64,000 bases of DNA from Arthrobacter sp. 260 (lineage in GTDB: Bacteria; Actinomycetota; Actinomycetes; Actinomycetales; Micrococcaceae), in NCBI RefSeq assembly GCF_013116745.1, contig NZ_JABFOE010000003.1, forward strand, positions 248,001 through 312,000. Reading direction: 5' to 3'. Of this stretch, positions 7,906 to 15,504 are shown piece by piece. Numbering within the stretch: position 1 is the first letter of the stretch; each line of letters opens with the position of its first letter. The notes below the pieces were generated by a model, which was given only the letters and a program-made list of their open reading frames with translations, ran no database searches and was not told where the DNA came from. The translations under genes and the position numbers were made by a program.

Positions 7906-7916
7906 CGGATGCCGCA

Positions 7917-8516
7917 TTACTCCGAGGGAAGTTCGGCGTCAGGGGTTTCTTCCAGGTAGGTGGCCTTCCAGGCACCGTCGGTGTAGACCACTGTCGCTGA
8001 GTAGATGGTGCCGGCGGGATCGAACGGGCGGGTCTCCTGGACCTCTCCGGCCTCGTCGAATGACGTGTAGGCGTCAGGGTTGACGGTGATCAGAGCGTCA
8101 ACCTCAACGTCCTCCGCCACTTCTTCTGCCGGGGTAGTGACGATGATCTGCTTGACCTTTGGCTGTCCGCCCAGAACCCAGCCGCCGTCCGCATACATTG
8201 CCGCAAATTCCTCGGCCTCGGCGGTAGCCGCTTCTGCGCCGTCGAGGGTGGCAAGCAGTTCCTCGGTTTCGCCGGTCCGCTGGTTGTAGGACTTCAGCTG
8301 GAAAACGTGGTGCAGGAAGGCCCGTGCGCCCTCGGGGCTGGCTTCGCTCATCAGATCGTTGGTCTCCGGCGCCTGAACATTCTGGGCGGGAGCAGTGGAA
8401 CTCGCAGGGGTTGGGGCGGCAGCCTCGGACGGGGCGGCGGACTCGGTCGACTCACCGCAGGCGGTCAGCGTGGCGAGTGCGATGGCGGCAATAGCCGCAG
8501 CATTTCTGATCTTCAT
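7917..8516 (-). CDS. Putative lipoprotein, possibly DUF6318-like
   Basis: I start this at the ATG at 8516 (MKIRNAAAIAAIAL...) because it has GGGGA upstream and gives a normal lipoprotein signal with lipobox TAC (Cys20); the frame extends upstream without sense. An Ala/Pro/Ser/Thr linker (to about residue 50) leads to a soluble domain with SPEGARAFLHHVFQLKSYNQ, an alternating polar beta-rich centre, and YSATVVYTDGAWKATYLEE near the end. Total 199 residues. The helix-then-sheet layout recalls the cystatin/NTF2-like actinobacterial lipoproteins such as DUF6318, a weak resemblance. It should be anchored to the outer face of the membrane; the function is unknown. Confidence 0.75.
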   Translation of the reverse strand: MKIRNAAAIAAIALATLTACGESTESAAPSEAAAPTPASSTAPAQNVQAPETNDLMSEASPEGARAFLHHVFQLKSYNQRTGETEELLATLDGAEAATAEAEEFAAMYADGGWVLGGQPKVKQIIVTTPAEEVAEDVEVDALITVNPDAYTSFDEAGEVQETRPFDPAGTIYSATVVYTDGAWKATYLEETPDAELPSE

Positions 8517-8614
8517 GGTGTCCCCAAAATTAGTGTGTTTCTGGCGCGCTTCAGAGCGCAGTATCAGGCCCATCCTAGCGGTAGCCTTAGGCAACTAGCG
8601 GCTCGTTCGGGGGT

Positions 8615-8723
8615 GGTGTGCCGGAGATCACACCGAACCTCCTCACCCACTCAGGTGATCACACCCGGCCATTCCTGAAGCAACCACAGGCTCCCCGGTG
8701 GGTGGGGGTGCTAACTTGTTAGC
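8615..8723 (+). promoter_or_regulatory. Operator-like repeats and leaderless promoter before the PfkB kinase gene
   Basis: GGTGTG-N8-CACACC (8615-8634) is an inverted repeat. Its GATCACACC part recurs at 8657-8665, 31 bp later. GCTAAC-TT-GTTAGC (8710-8723) is a palindrome that touches the GTG start at 8724 and contains TAACTT (8712-8717) as a -10 candidate. Transcription would then begin at or next to the start codon. Confidence 0.4.
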
Positions 8724-9662
8724 GTGCTCACCGTGATCGGGGAAACCCTCATAGACGAAGTAATCAGCGATGTCGCGTCGCCCCGCGCCCATGTGGGCGG
8801 CAGCCCGATGAACGTGGCTGTCGGTCTGGCCAGGCTGGGGCATCCCTGCCGGTTCATCGGACGCTGGGGCGATGATGAGTATGGGCGGATGATCCAGGAA
8901 CACCTTCGCGGCAACTCGGTGCTCACCCCGATGGGACCCGACAAGCACCCCACCAGCATCGCCACCGCGCGGCTGGATCCTGCAGGCGGTGCCTCGTACA
9001 AATTCCAGCTGGTGTGGGAGCTGCAAGGAATCCGTGAAGAGACGGACAGGATTCTCGAGGGAACCACGCTCCTACACACGGGATCTATCGCCACCATGCT
9101 GGAACCTGGGGCGACTGACGTGCTGGCAGTCGTCGAGCAGGCGCACCCGCTGGCCACCATCTCCTATGACCCCAACTGTCGGCCCAGCATTGTCACCGAT
9201 GTTGCCTATGCCCGGGATCAGGCAGAGAAGTTTGTGGCGCTCGCCGACGTCGTCAAGGCCTCCGATGAGGACCTTGAGTGGCTCTACCCCGGGCAGGACG
9301 TCCTCGAGACAGCACGTCTCTGGTTGGCGAAAGGCCCGGCCATGGTGGTGGTCACGCGCGGTTCCCTCGGCCCCTGGGCCGTCGTCGCGGGCGGCGAAAC
9401 CTCGGTCCCCGCGCCAGCCGCCCAGGTGGTGGATACGGTGGGTGCCGGAGACTCGTTCATGTCCGCGTTGTTGGGTTCACTCGTGGACCGGGGCTTCGCC
9501 GGCGCGCAGCAGCGGAATGACCTGCGCCACATTTCCGTTGAACAGATGGAAGCAGTCCTCGTGTATGCGGCAAGAGCGGCAGCCGTTACCGTTTCCCGTG
9601 CCGGTGCTAATCCGCCGGACCGCAATGAGCTAATGACAGACCCGAAACTGAACCAGGAGTAG
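8724..9662 (+). CDS. PfkB-family carbohydrate kinase (fructokinase-like)
   Basis: A 312-residue ribokinase-fold enzyme. The N-terminal signature GETLIDEV with [17 protein letters not shown] (about 28-44) binds the sugar. The C-terminal signature [15 protein letters not shown] (about 244-258) contains the GAGD anion hole and catalytic Asp. The N-terminal GETLID and the GGSPMNVA form resemble fructokinases more than ribokinases. It is a cytosolic ATP-dependent kinase. The GTG start at 8724 appears to be leaderless, with a palindrome directly before it. Together with the ROK kinase nearby this suggests sugar scavenging, though no transporter lies alongside. The next gene begins 2 nt after its stop. 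Confidence 0.87.
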   Translation: MLTVIGETLIDEVISDVASPRAHVGGSPMNVAVGLARLGHPCRFIGRWGDDEYGRMIQEHLRGNSVLTPMGPDKHPTSIATARLDPAGGASYKFQLVWELQGIREETDRILEGTTLLHTGSIATMLEPGATDVLAVVEQAHPLATISYDPNCRPSIVTDVAYARDQAEKFVALADVVKASDEDLEWLYPGQDVLETARLWLAKGPAMVVVTRGSLGPWAVVAGGETSVPAPAAQVVDTVGAGDSFMSALLGSLVDRGFAGAQQRNDLRHISVEQMEAVLVYAARAAAVTVSRAGANPPDRNELMTDPKLNQE

Positions 9663-9664
9663 TT

Positions 9665-10195
9665 ATGACCCGTGACCCGTACGCAGACCTCCCCCCAGTC
9701 CCCGAGTTCACCCTGACCAGCACAGATATTGAGAACAACCAGCCGTTGGATGCGAAGCATGCTTCCGGAGCGATGGGTATCGACGGCGGGAAGGATCTGT
9801 CGCCGCAGCTCTCCTGGAGCGGGTTCCCGGAAGGGACCAAAAGCTTCGCAGTGACTGTCTACGATCCCGATGCCCCCACGGCGAGCGGATTCTGGCATTG
9901 GGCTGTGTTCAACCTCCCGGCGTCCACCACGTCACTGCCGACGGGTGCCGGCGTCGACGGGAGCCCCAATCTGCCCGACGGTGCCACCCAGCTGAAGAAC
10001 GACGGCGGCTTCACGGGTTTTATCGGCGCTGCGCCTCCGGCAGGACACGGCCCACACCACTACCACGTGGTGGTGCACGCGGTGGATGTCGAAAACCTTG
10101 AGGTGCCGGCTGACGGCAGCAACGCTTATCTTGGGTTCAACCTGTTCTCCCATACCCTTGGGCGGGCTCGCCTGATCGCCACGTTCGAGCAGTAG
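9665..10195 (+). CDS. YbhB/YbcL-type PEBP (Raf-kinase-inhibitor-like) protein
   Basis: The 176-residue protein matches the bacterial phosphatidylethanolamine-binding protein family: LSPQLSWSG at 45-53, the ligand-pocket block VYDPDAP...[11 protein letters not shown] at 66-85, GYxGPxPPxG-like [18 protein letters not shown] near 120-140 and a final beta strand. These are small cytosolic ligand-binding proteins of uncertain role. The ATG at 9665 is 2 nt after the kinase stop, and AGGAG lies within the last kinase codons, so the two are co-transcribed and coupled. No signal peptide is seen. Confidence 0.88.
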   Translation: MTRDPYADLPPVPEFTLTSTDIENNQPLDAKHASGAMGIDGGKDLSPQLSWSGFPEGTKSFAVTVYDPDAPTASGFWHWAVFNLPASTTSLPTGAGVDGSPNLPDGATQLKNDGGFTGFIGAAPPAGHGPHHYHVVVHAVDVENLEVPADGSNAYLGFNLFSHTLGRARLIATFEQ

Positions 10196-10216
10196 ATAAG
10201 GTCCTGCTATTGTTCC

Positions 10217-10255
10217 GCTGAGCCCCGGGAATCCACTGGATTCCCGGGGCTCAGC
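10217..10255. terminator. Strong hairpin terminator
   Basis: An 18-bp perfect stem, GCTGAGCCCCGGGAATCC (10217-10234) with its complement (10238-10255), around ACT. It closes the PfkB-PEBP unit. The following bases (GCTCTTCC) are only weakly T-rich. Confidence 0.75.
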
Positions 10256-10309
10256 GCTCTTCCCGGACGGGTAGGCTTAAAGTCACCCGCTTAGTGAAGG
10301 AGTACCCGC

Positions 10310-11122
10310 ATGCGCCTGGTCGCCAGCGATATGGATGGAACGATTGTTGGCCACGACGGCAGGATCAGCCCACGGACGGTCGAAGCATTTCAGGCGTGCC
10401 TGGACGCGGGCGTTGAAGTGGTGTTCGTGACCGGCAGGCCACCCCGCTGGCTGGATCCGCTGCGCGAGCAGTTGGGACACCGCGGAACGGTGATCTGCTC
10501 CAACGGTGCGGTCACCTACAACCTGGAAGACGAACAGGTGCTGAGCGCCCACTTGTTGGAACACAGCAACATTCTGGCTGCCCGCAAGATCATCCTGGAC
10601 CTCTATCCGGCGGCGTCCTTCGCTGCGGAGACGGTCGATGGATTCCACATCGAGCACGGGTTTGCCGAGGAAGGCTCGGTGGAGTTGCTCGCTGGCGCTG
10701 TGGCGCGGCCGCTGGCAGAATCCCTCGTCGGGGCAGGAGTTATCAAGTTCCTGGCCCGGGAACGCGAGGTCTTGCCGGACAGGTTCCTCAATACCGTGCG
10801 GCCCGCCGTCGCTCACCTGGTCACCGCTACCCATTCCGCCCCGAGCGTTGCGCTGCTGGAAATGTCCATGCCCGGCATCAACAAGTCGGTCACCCTCGCT
10901 GAGTTCGCGGCCAGCCGTGGCATCAGCCAGGCCGATGTCGTCGCCTTCGGCGACATGCCCAACGATGTGCAGATGCTGAACTGGGCAGGCACCGGCTACG
11001 CGATGGCATCCGGGCACCCGGAGGCGATTGCGGCCGCGGACCTGCAGGCTCCGGCGTTCGAGGACGACGGCGTCGCCCAGATTCTTGAAGAACGCCTCTC
11101 CGCGCTCAGGGCGACCCGCTAA
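10310..11122 (+). CDS. HAD-superfamily (Cof-type, subclass IIB) phosphatase
   Basis: The 270-residue protein starts MRLVASDMDGTIVG, with the DxDGT nucleophile motif at residues 7-11. Motif II is FVTGRPP near 39-45, then a C2B-type cap, and the C-terminal motif FGDMPNDVQML near 211-221 supplies the Mg-binding acids. Such enzymes remove phosphate from sugar phosphates, flavin precursors or similar small molecules. The start is well supported by GAAGGAG upstream. The following GDPD gene begins 3 nt after the stop, so the pair forms an operon that may process phosphorylated compounds together. A second HAD IIB gene occurs at 31225. Confidence 0.88.
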   Translation: MRLVASDMDGTIVGHDGRISPRTVEAFQACLDAGVEVVFVTGRPPRWLDPLREQLGHRGTVICSNGAVTYNLEDEQVLSAHLLEHSNILAARKIILDLYPAASFAAETVDGFHIEHGFAEEGSVELLAGAVARPLAESLVGAGVIKFLAREREVLPDRFLNTVRPAVAHLVTATHSAPSVALLEMSMPGINKSVTLAEFAASRGISQADVVAFGDMPNDVQMLNWAGTGYAMASGHPEAIAAADLQAPAFEDDGVAQILEERLSALRATR

Positions 11123-11125
11123 CCC

Positions 11126-11947
11126 GTGCTGCCGTACCTGCTCAACACCGGACCGGATGGGGTGCAGCAGCCCCTTGCCCTGTCGCACCGCGGGTTCTCG
11201 GTCGACGGGCTGGAAAACTCGATGGTGGCCTTTGAGGCTGCCGTGGACCTCGGATTCGGATACCTGGAAATCGATGTCCGGACCTCTCAGGACGGCGTCG
11301 TGATGGTGTTCCACGACGAGCTGCTGGACCGGGTGTGCGATGCTCAGGGCCCCCTGGCGGAGCGCACCCTGGACGAGCTGGACAAGGTCCGGATCAACGG
11401 CGTCGAACCCATCCCCACTCTGGAAGCCGTCCTGACCCGATGGCCCGACCTGAAGCTGAACATTGACCTCAAAGATGACGCCTCCGTGGAGCCGTTCGTC
11501 CGGCTCGTGGAACGGCTGGGGGCCCATGACCGGGTGCTGGTGGCCTCATTCTCCGACCGGAGGCGGCGGCGGACCCTGAACCTGCTGTCCCGCCCGGTGG
11601 CGTCCTCCGCCGGACGGGTTAGCTCGGCTCTGATCTGGCTGTTGAGTCCGCTTGGCCTAACCAAGCGGCTCGCCCGGCTCACCCGGGTAGATTGTCTTCA
11701 GCTGCCGTTCCAGCACACAGGCGTGACGGTGGTGACCGACCGCTTTATCCTAAGGTGTCGCGCCGCCGGGCTGCCGGTCCATGTCTGGACCGTCAATGAG
11801 ACCGACGCGATGGAGCAGCTGCTGACGCTGGGCGGCGGCGTGGACGGGCTCGTGTCCGACCGTGCGGATCGCCTGGCCGAGACAATGCGACGCCGGGGGC
11901 AGTGGCCGCAGACCGCCTCACCCGAGGGCAGCGGAAAAGCACCGTAG
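11126..11947 (+). CDS. Glycerophosphodiester phosphodiesterase
   Basis: The 273-residue protein carries the GDPD signature: SHRGFSVDGLENSMVAFE (about 20-37) and EIDVRTSQDGVVMVFHD (about 49-65), which include the two catalytic His and the metal-binding Glu/Asp residues. It hydrolyses glycerophosphodiesters from phospholipid turnover to glycerol-3-phosphate and an alcohol. No signal peptide is seen, so it acts in the cytoplasm. The start is a GTG 3 nt after the HAD gene stop, indicating translational coupling. The C-terminal block VWTVNETDAMEQLLTLGGGVDGLVSDRAD is typical of the family. Confidence 0.9.
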   Translation: MLPYLLNTGPDGVQQPLALSHRGFSVDGLENSMVAFEAAVDLGFGYLEIDVRTSQDGVVMVFHDELLDRVCDAQGPLAERTLDELDKVRINGVEPIPTLEAVLTRWPDLKLNIDLKDDASVEPFVRLVERLGAHDRVLVASFSDRRRRRTLNLLSRPVASSAGRVSSALIWLLSPLGLTKRLARLTRVDCLQLPFQHTGVTVVTDRFILRCRAAGLPVHVWTVNETDAMEQLLTLGGGVDGLVSDRADRLAETMRRRGQWPQTASPEGSGKAP

Positions 11948-11971
11948 CCGCAGCGGGGCTGTGGGCCACCA

Positions 11972-12871
11972 CTATCGTGCGGGAGCGCCACGTTTCTTGC
12001 CGGATCTGTTCACAGGGGTTCGCGGTGGATAGGTCGCTTCGGTCCACAAATGGAACAACGCGTACGCCCGGTGTGGGCGCCACCGCTCGGCGATGGCCTC
12101 CGCCTCACGGATGCTGGGATTGCCCATCGCCCGTCGCAGCACCAGGTCACCCGGCGTGAAGGCGTCCCGATCTCCCAGCACCCGGACAGCCAGGTAGTCG
12201 GCTGACCACTGGCCGATCCCGGGGATAGCCAGCAGATCCGCACGGACGGCCGTATGGTCGCCCGTGAGGGTGAGTCCGTCGCTGAAGGCCCGGGCTACGT
12301 GTTGGACCGTCGCTCCGCGGGTGCCGGTGACACCGACGGCGCTGCGTAGCTCCTCGGACGGAGCAGCGGCGAGCACTTCCGGCGTGGGGAAGATCGTCAG
12401 CCCGGCTGGGCCGGGGGTGCCGTAGGCAGCGGCAAGGCGCCCGGCAAACGTGCCCGCAGCGGTGACGGAGACCTGCTGTCCGAGGACAGTCATGATTGCA
12501 GCCTCGAAGGGCTCGGGATACCCCACTGCCCGCAGGCCGGGGCGCCGACTGACCAGGGGGCCAAGCAGGGTGTCCGGTTCAAAGGCCCGAGCGACCGCCT
12601 CAAGATCAGCGTCCAGGTCCAGCCAGCGGCGGATTGTCGCTGCCAGGCTGGGAAGGTCCTCGACGGGCGCGGAGGTATCGACGTCGACACCCAGCGCACC
12701 GATGGTCAGGGTGACGGCGTGGTGGCCGCCAGCGGAACCGAGCAACCGGGTGTGGGACATCCCCTGGCGGTCGGGGACTTCACAGCCGGGAATGAAGTGG
12801 TTTGCGAGCAGGGACACCATGGGCCCTGCCTCGATCACCCCGTTGGCTGCCAGGAAGAAGCGTGCGGTCAC
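11972..12871 (-). CDS. alkA: DNA-3-methyladenine glycosylase II (AlkA-type)
   Basis: A base-excision repair enzyme for alkylated purines. A beta-rich AlkA_N-like part (to about residue 90) precedes the HhH-GPD fold. VLGQQVSVTAAGTFAGRL is near 127-144, and the helix-hairpin-helix with catalytic Asp reads IPGIGQWSADYLAVRVLG...FTPGDLVLRRAMG near 223-258. I begin at the GTG at 12871, which overlaps the TGA of the upstream kinase gene by 3 nt (GTGA), giving 299 residues and coupling; the longer open frame to 12970 lies inside the kinase gene. Domain architecture equals that of E. coli AlkA; no Ada regulatory domain is present. Confidence 0.88.
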   Translation of the reverse strand: MTARFFLAANGVIEAGPMVSLLANHFIPGCEVPDRQGMSHTRLLGSAGGHHAVTLTIGALGVDVDTSAPVEDLPSLAATIRRWLDLDADLEAVARAFEPDTLLGPLVSRRPGLRAVGYPEPFEAAIMTVLGQQVSVTAAGTFAGRLAAAYGTPGPAGLTIFPTPEVLAAAPSEELRSAVGVTGTRGATVQHVARAFSDGLTLTGDHTAVRADLLAIPGIGQWSADYLAVRVLGDRDAFTPGDLVLRRAMGNPSIREAEAIAERWRPHRAYALFHLWTEATYPPRTPVNRSGKKRGAPAR

Positions 12872-13863
12872 CCCAGCACCGGGTCGGTCAATGTCCTCAG
12901 GTACTCCAGGGCATGCGGACCGTACTGGCGCATCGATGCGTCGTCCGCGTGGATCAGCAGTCGCAGCCAAGACCCGTACCGGTGCAGCCGCGCCAGTTTG
13001 AGTGCAGGCTCGACCACCAGCCGTAGCTCAGCAAGCGGCGCGTAGTCAGTCCACCGTTCGAGGTACGCGGTGACCACCGCCCGGATACGGGGGTCGTCCA
13101 CCGTGGTCTGCCACTGCTCCTGCATGACCGTCAATGGCACGTACAGCGAACTGAAGGGGTGCGCCCAGTAGGAGTCACCGAAGTCGAAGAACCGCAGTGG
13201 GGCATTCGTCGCGCCAGGTATGAAGGCGTTGTCGGCGTGCAGGTCATTGTGTTCAAGGCTCAGGGGGACGCCCAGGGCACTCATTGCACCGGCTGCTTCC
13301 TCAAGGGCGGGAATGCTGGCATAGATGCCGTCGGCGGCCTGGGAGGACAGGTGCAGGGGATGATCGGGCGGTAGACCGGTATGAAGGAGAAGCTGGTTGC
13401 TCACGAAGTTCCCGGCGATCGCTGGATCCATGCTGATCAGGCCGACCGCGGCCAACGGCGACCGATGGGGAACGAGTTGCCGCTGGAAGTCGGCGAAGCC
13501 GGTCACCACCCGGACCCACAACTGGTAGTCAGCCGACTTCAGTGAGGCGAGCGTCTTCCCGTGGTCGGGCGTCAGCATCCATCCCCTTGCGGGTTCGATG
13601 GCGAGGGGAGCTGCCACATGGTCGGGTGTCAGTTCCGCCAGGGAGGCCACGATCGCTGCCTCCGCGAACTGGCCCGGGTTGTTTTCCTTGAACCACAATT
13701 GCCCGTGGTCGGTCGGCACGGTGACCTGGGTGGACCAGAAGCGAATCCGCGCCTGCTCCAGTGGGCCGGTCTGCGTCAGGCAACTACTCTGCAGAACCTG
13801 CGTAATCCACTGCTGGATCTCCTGATGCCACGCCGGAGATGCCCAGACCTGCTGGAGGTCCAT
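12868..13863 (-). CDS. APH-family small-molecule kinase (aminoglycoside phosphotransferase-like)
   Basis: The protein has a protein-kinase-like fold with the APH catalytic block LSLEHNDLHADNAFIPG (HxDLHxxN, about residues 220-236) and FFDFGDSYWAHPF (metal-binding Asp) further on. These enzymes phosphorylate aminoglycosides, choline, sugars or other small molecules; the target is unknown and resistance should not be assumed. I chose the ATG at 13863 (MDLQQVW, 331 residues). The frame is open upstream to 14019, but that extension is low-complexity and Pro/Arg-rich. The ribosome site is weak, so the start is uncertain. The stop overlaps the start of alkA. Confidence 0.8.
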   Translation of the reverse strand: MDLQQVWASPAWHQEIQQWITQVLQSSCLTQTGPLEQARIRFWSTQVTVPTDHGQLWFKENNPGQFAEAAIVASLAELTPDHVAAPLAIEPARGWMLTPDHGKTLASLKSADYQLWVRVVTGFADFQRQLVPHRSPLAAVGLISMDPAIAGNFVSNQLLLHTGLPPDHPLHLSSQAADGIYASIPALEEAAGAMSALGVPLSLEHNDLHADNAFIPGATNAPLRFFDFGDSYWAHPFSSLYVPLTVMQEQWQTTVDDPRIRAVVTAYLERWTDYAPLAELRLVVEPALKLARLHRYGSWLRLLIHADDASMRQYGPHALEYLRTLTDPVLG

Positions 13864-14014
13864 CAGAACTGGTTCCGGTGGGTTGGCGTGCGGCGCAGCC
13901 CCAGGACGAGCGGCTGTGGGCGGACGTGGCCGGGCCAGCGCCGAGAGCTCATGCCACTCTGCAACCCGATCCGCACCATGCCACCAGTTTAGGCATTCCG
14001 ATCGCCTTGAAGGC

Positions 14015-14035
14015 AGCACTCCCGCAGAGAGTGCT
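14015..14035 (-). terminator. Hairpin at the end of the STAS-like gene
   Basis: AGCACTC (14015-14021) pairs with GAGTGCT (14029-14035) across a 7-nt loop. On the minus strand it begins at the stop codon of the STAS-like gene. No T-run follows. Confidence 0.45.
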
Positions 14036-14415
14036 CAGGCGAAGGTTCCGAGCCAGTCGATCGCGTCGTCCTCGGAGGTGAAGAACTGCGCAGGGTGCGC
14101 CTCGTTGTCAGCAAAGGCGGCGACCACCCGATCAACTGGCCCGTCGCCCACCAGGGCGATCGCTGTGATGCCTTCTTCATCGCAAATGACGCGGCGAGCT
14201 GCGCTCGTGAAGGCGACGGCGGTCATGCTCATGAGGATTCGGCGTGCGCCCTCACTCAGTAGCGATGCGTCCAGCGTGGCGCGGGCCTGATCCACAGTGA
14301 CCACTGTTGCGGGCCGCCACTGGACATGCAGGATTCCATCCTCCCTGAGAGCGAGGCGCTGGGTTTCGTCTGCGGTGGAGTGTCGTGCGACGTCGTTGAT
14401 CTGGCGGTTGTTCAT
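14035..14415 (-). CDS. STAS/SpoIIAA-like domain protein
   Basis: A 126-residue protein from the ATG at 14415 (MNNRQIND), chosen because GGGA lies upstream. The order of short strands and helices is VQWRPATVVTVDQARATLDAS, GARRILMSMTAVAFTSAARRVI, ITAIALVGDGPVDRVVAAFA and FFTSEDDAIDWLGTF. This fits the SpoIIAA-like/STAS fold seen in actinobacterial proteins of the DUF7793 kind. The terminal AIDWL motif is common in SpoIIAA-like proteins. The role is unknown; such proteins can be regulatory or lipid-binding. It lies 46 nt downstream of the P-loop kinase gene on the same strand. Confidence 0.65.
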   Translation of the reverse strand: MNNRQINDVARHSTADETQRLALREDGILHVQWRPATVVTVDQARATLDASLLSEGARRILMSMTAVAFTSAARRVICDEEGITAIALVGDGPVDRVVAAFADNEAHPAQFFTSEDDAIDWLGTFA

Positions 14416-14461
14416 GGTGTCCCGAGACCTCAGCAAATATGTTGAAGGTTTAAGTAAGCGT

Positions 14462-15034
14462 CTATTGGGTTATTTCGTCGCCGGCAGCCATTTGGATGTG
14501 TGAGGTAGGCCACTGTTGCTTAAGGACACCAAGAACTGCTGCGGCGACACTGCGCGGGTCCCTTCCGTCGGTGTGGAGGACCGCGTCGTCGACGTCAGCC
14601 GAGCTGAGAATCGCCTGCAACTCGATGGCACGATCAAGATGCCAGTCGAGCGATGGATCGAGTGGATCATGGCGGCGTCGCAACCTGTGTTGCACTGTCG
14701 CTGGGCCAGCCTCCAGCCGGACGACCAGCAACTGATCCAGTACCTGCTCGTACTCCTCGCGCTGGAGGGTCCCTTCAATGACTCCGGCAAGCACCAGGAG
14801 GCGGGTGCCGGCGGCACGGAAATTGGGGATGACGGCCGACAGGTTCGCCAGCTCGAGCCGCCGGTTGAAGGGGTCGCCGGTGGGGGCGGGCCACGCAAAC
14901 CGCAGCCAGTCGAGGTCGATTACTGCATTCGGTACACCGCGGATCGTCAGCAGGTCCGCCAGGGCATCAGCGGTCGATGTTTTTCCCACGCCAACCGTGC
15001 CGTTGAGGAAGACGCAATGCAGGGCGGTGGTCAC
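14462..15034 (-). CDS. P-loop nucleotide kinase-like ATPase
   Basis: A 190-residue protein with a Walker A loop NGTVGVGKTST (about 11-21) and VIDLDWLRFAWP (about 38-49), the position of the acceptor-binding region in small-molecule kinases. RLRRRHDPLDPS near 117-128 looks like an Arg-rich lid, and AVLHTDGRDPRSVAAAVLGVL ends the fold. It resembles adenylyl-sulfate-kinase and shikimate-kinase-like P-loop kinases, but no subfamily-specific motif was recognised, so the substrate is open. It is cytosolic. It precedes the STAS-like gene and diverges from the MmcQ/YjbR gene. Confidence 0.75.
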   Translation of the reverse strand: MTTALHCVFLNGTVGVGKTSTADALADLLTIRGVPNAVIDLDWLRFAWPAPTGDPFNRRLELANLSAVIPNFRAAGTRLLVLAGVIEGTLQREEYEQVLDQLLVVRLEAGPATVQHRLRRRHDPLDPSLDWHLDRAIELQAILSSADVDDAVLHTDGRDPRSVAAAVLGVLKQQWPTSHIQMAAGDEITQ

Positions 15035-15128
15035 CGCATCAGCCTAATCGTCGCGGGGCGGTCAGGTCCGGCAGATCGGAAGGATCTTCCCCTCCCCCTA
15101 CAGCCCTCCGGGGGACTAGCTTTGGAGC

Positions 15129-15158
15129 ATGAGCATGAGCATGAGCATGAGCATGAGC
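15129..15158 (+). repeat. (ATGAGC)5 hexanucleotide tandem repeat at a start codon
   Basis: Five exact copies of ATGAGC begin the MmcQ/YjbR frame and encode Met-Ser five times. Each unit supplies an in-frame ATG. GGAG at 15124-15127 is 1 nt from the first ATG and 7 nt from the second, so the second ATG (15135) has the better spacing. Confidence 0.9.
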
Positions 15159-15494
15159 AACGACGACGACGTCCGCGGCCTATCGCTTGCACTCCCAGAA
15201 ACCACCGAGCGTTCCTCCTATGGACGGCCAGCATTCAGGGTGAAGGACAAGGTGTTCGCCTGCCTGTACAAGGAACCCGGAGTGCTGGTCCTCTGGCGTG
15301 AGACGGAAGAGGAGAAACTCGAACTGATCGCCGCTGACCCCGACAAGTTCTTCACCACTGCCCACTACGACGGGTACCCGATGGTGCTCGTCCGGCTTGA
15401 CGCAGTGGGCCGGGAGGAGCTGGCGGAGCTCCTGGAAGAAGCGTGGCTGACCCGGGCCTCTGCCAGTCTCCGAACGGGAAGGGGCCGGGGCTAG
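15129..15494 (+). CDS. MmcQ/YjbR-family protein
   Basis: Up to 121 residues. After the Met-Ser repeat, the protein reads LALPETTERSSYGRPAFRVKDKVFACLYKE, then WRETEEEKLELIAADPDKFFTTAHYDGYPMVLVRLD and a helix ELAELLEEAWLTRAS. This is the CyaY-like fold of the MmcQ/YjbR family, small DNA-binding-like proteins of unsettled function. The start is ambiguous because each of five repeat units has an ATG; the second is best placed for the ribosome site. It ends 10 nt before the stop of the convergent permease gene. Confidence 0.8.
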   Translation: MSMSMSMSMSNDDDVRGLSLALPETTERSSYGRPAFRVKDKVFACLYKEPGVLVLWRETEEEKLELIAADPDKFFTTAHYDGYPMVLVRLDAVGREELAELLEEAWLTRASASLRTGRGRG

Positions 15495-15504
15495 GAAAGC
15501 CGGC

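Noticed and set aside
12872..12970. A longer start for alkA
   Set aside because: It would overlap the upstream kinase gene by 100 nt; the GTG at 12871 gives the usual 4-nt coupling arrangement and a normal N-terminus.
12868..13863. Antibiotic-resistance gene call for the APH-family kinase
   Set aside because: The fold is shared by many metabolic kinases. Nothing in the sequence or context points to aminoglycosides.
15129..15158. Phase variation by frameshift through the ATGAGC repeat
   Set aside because: The unit is 6 nt, so gain or loss of copies never shifts the frame. Only the start spacing can change.
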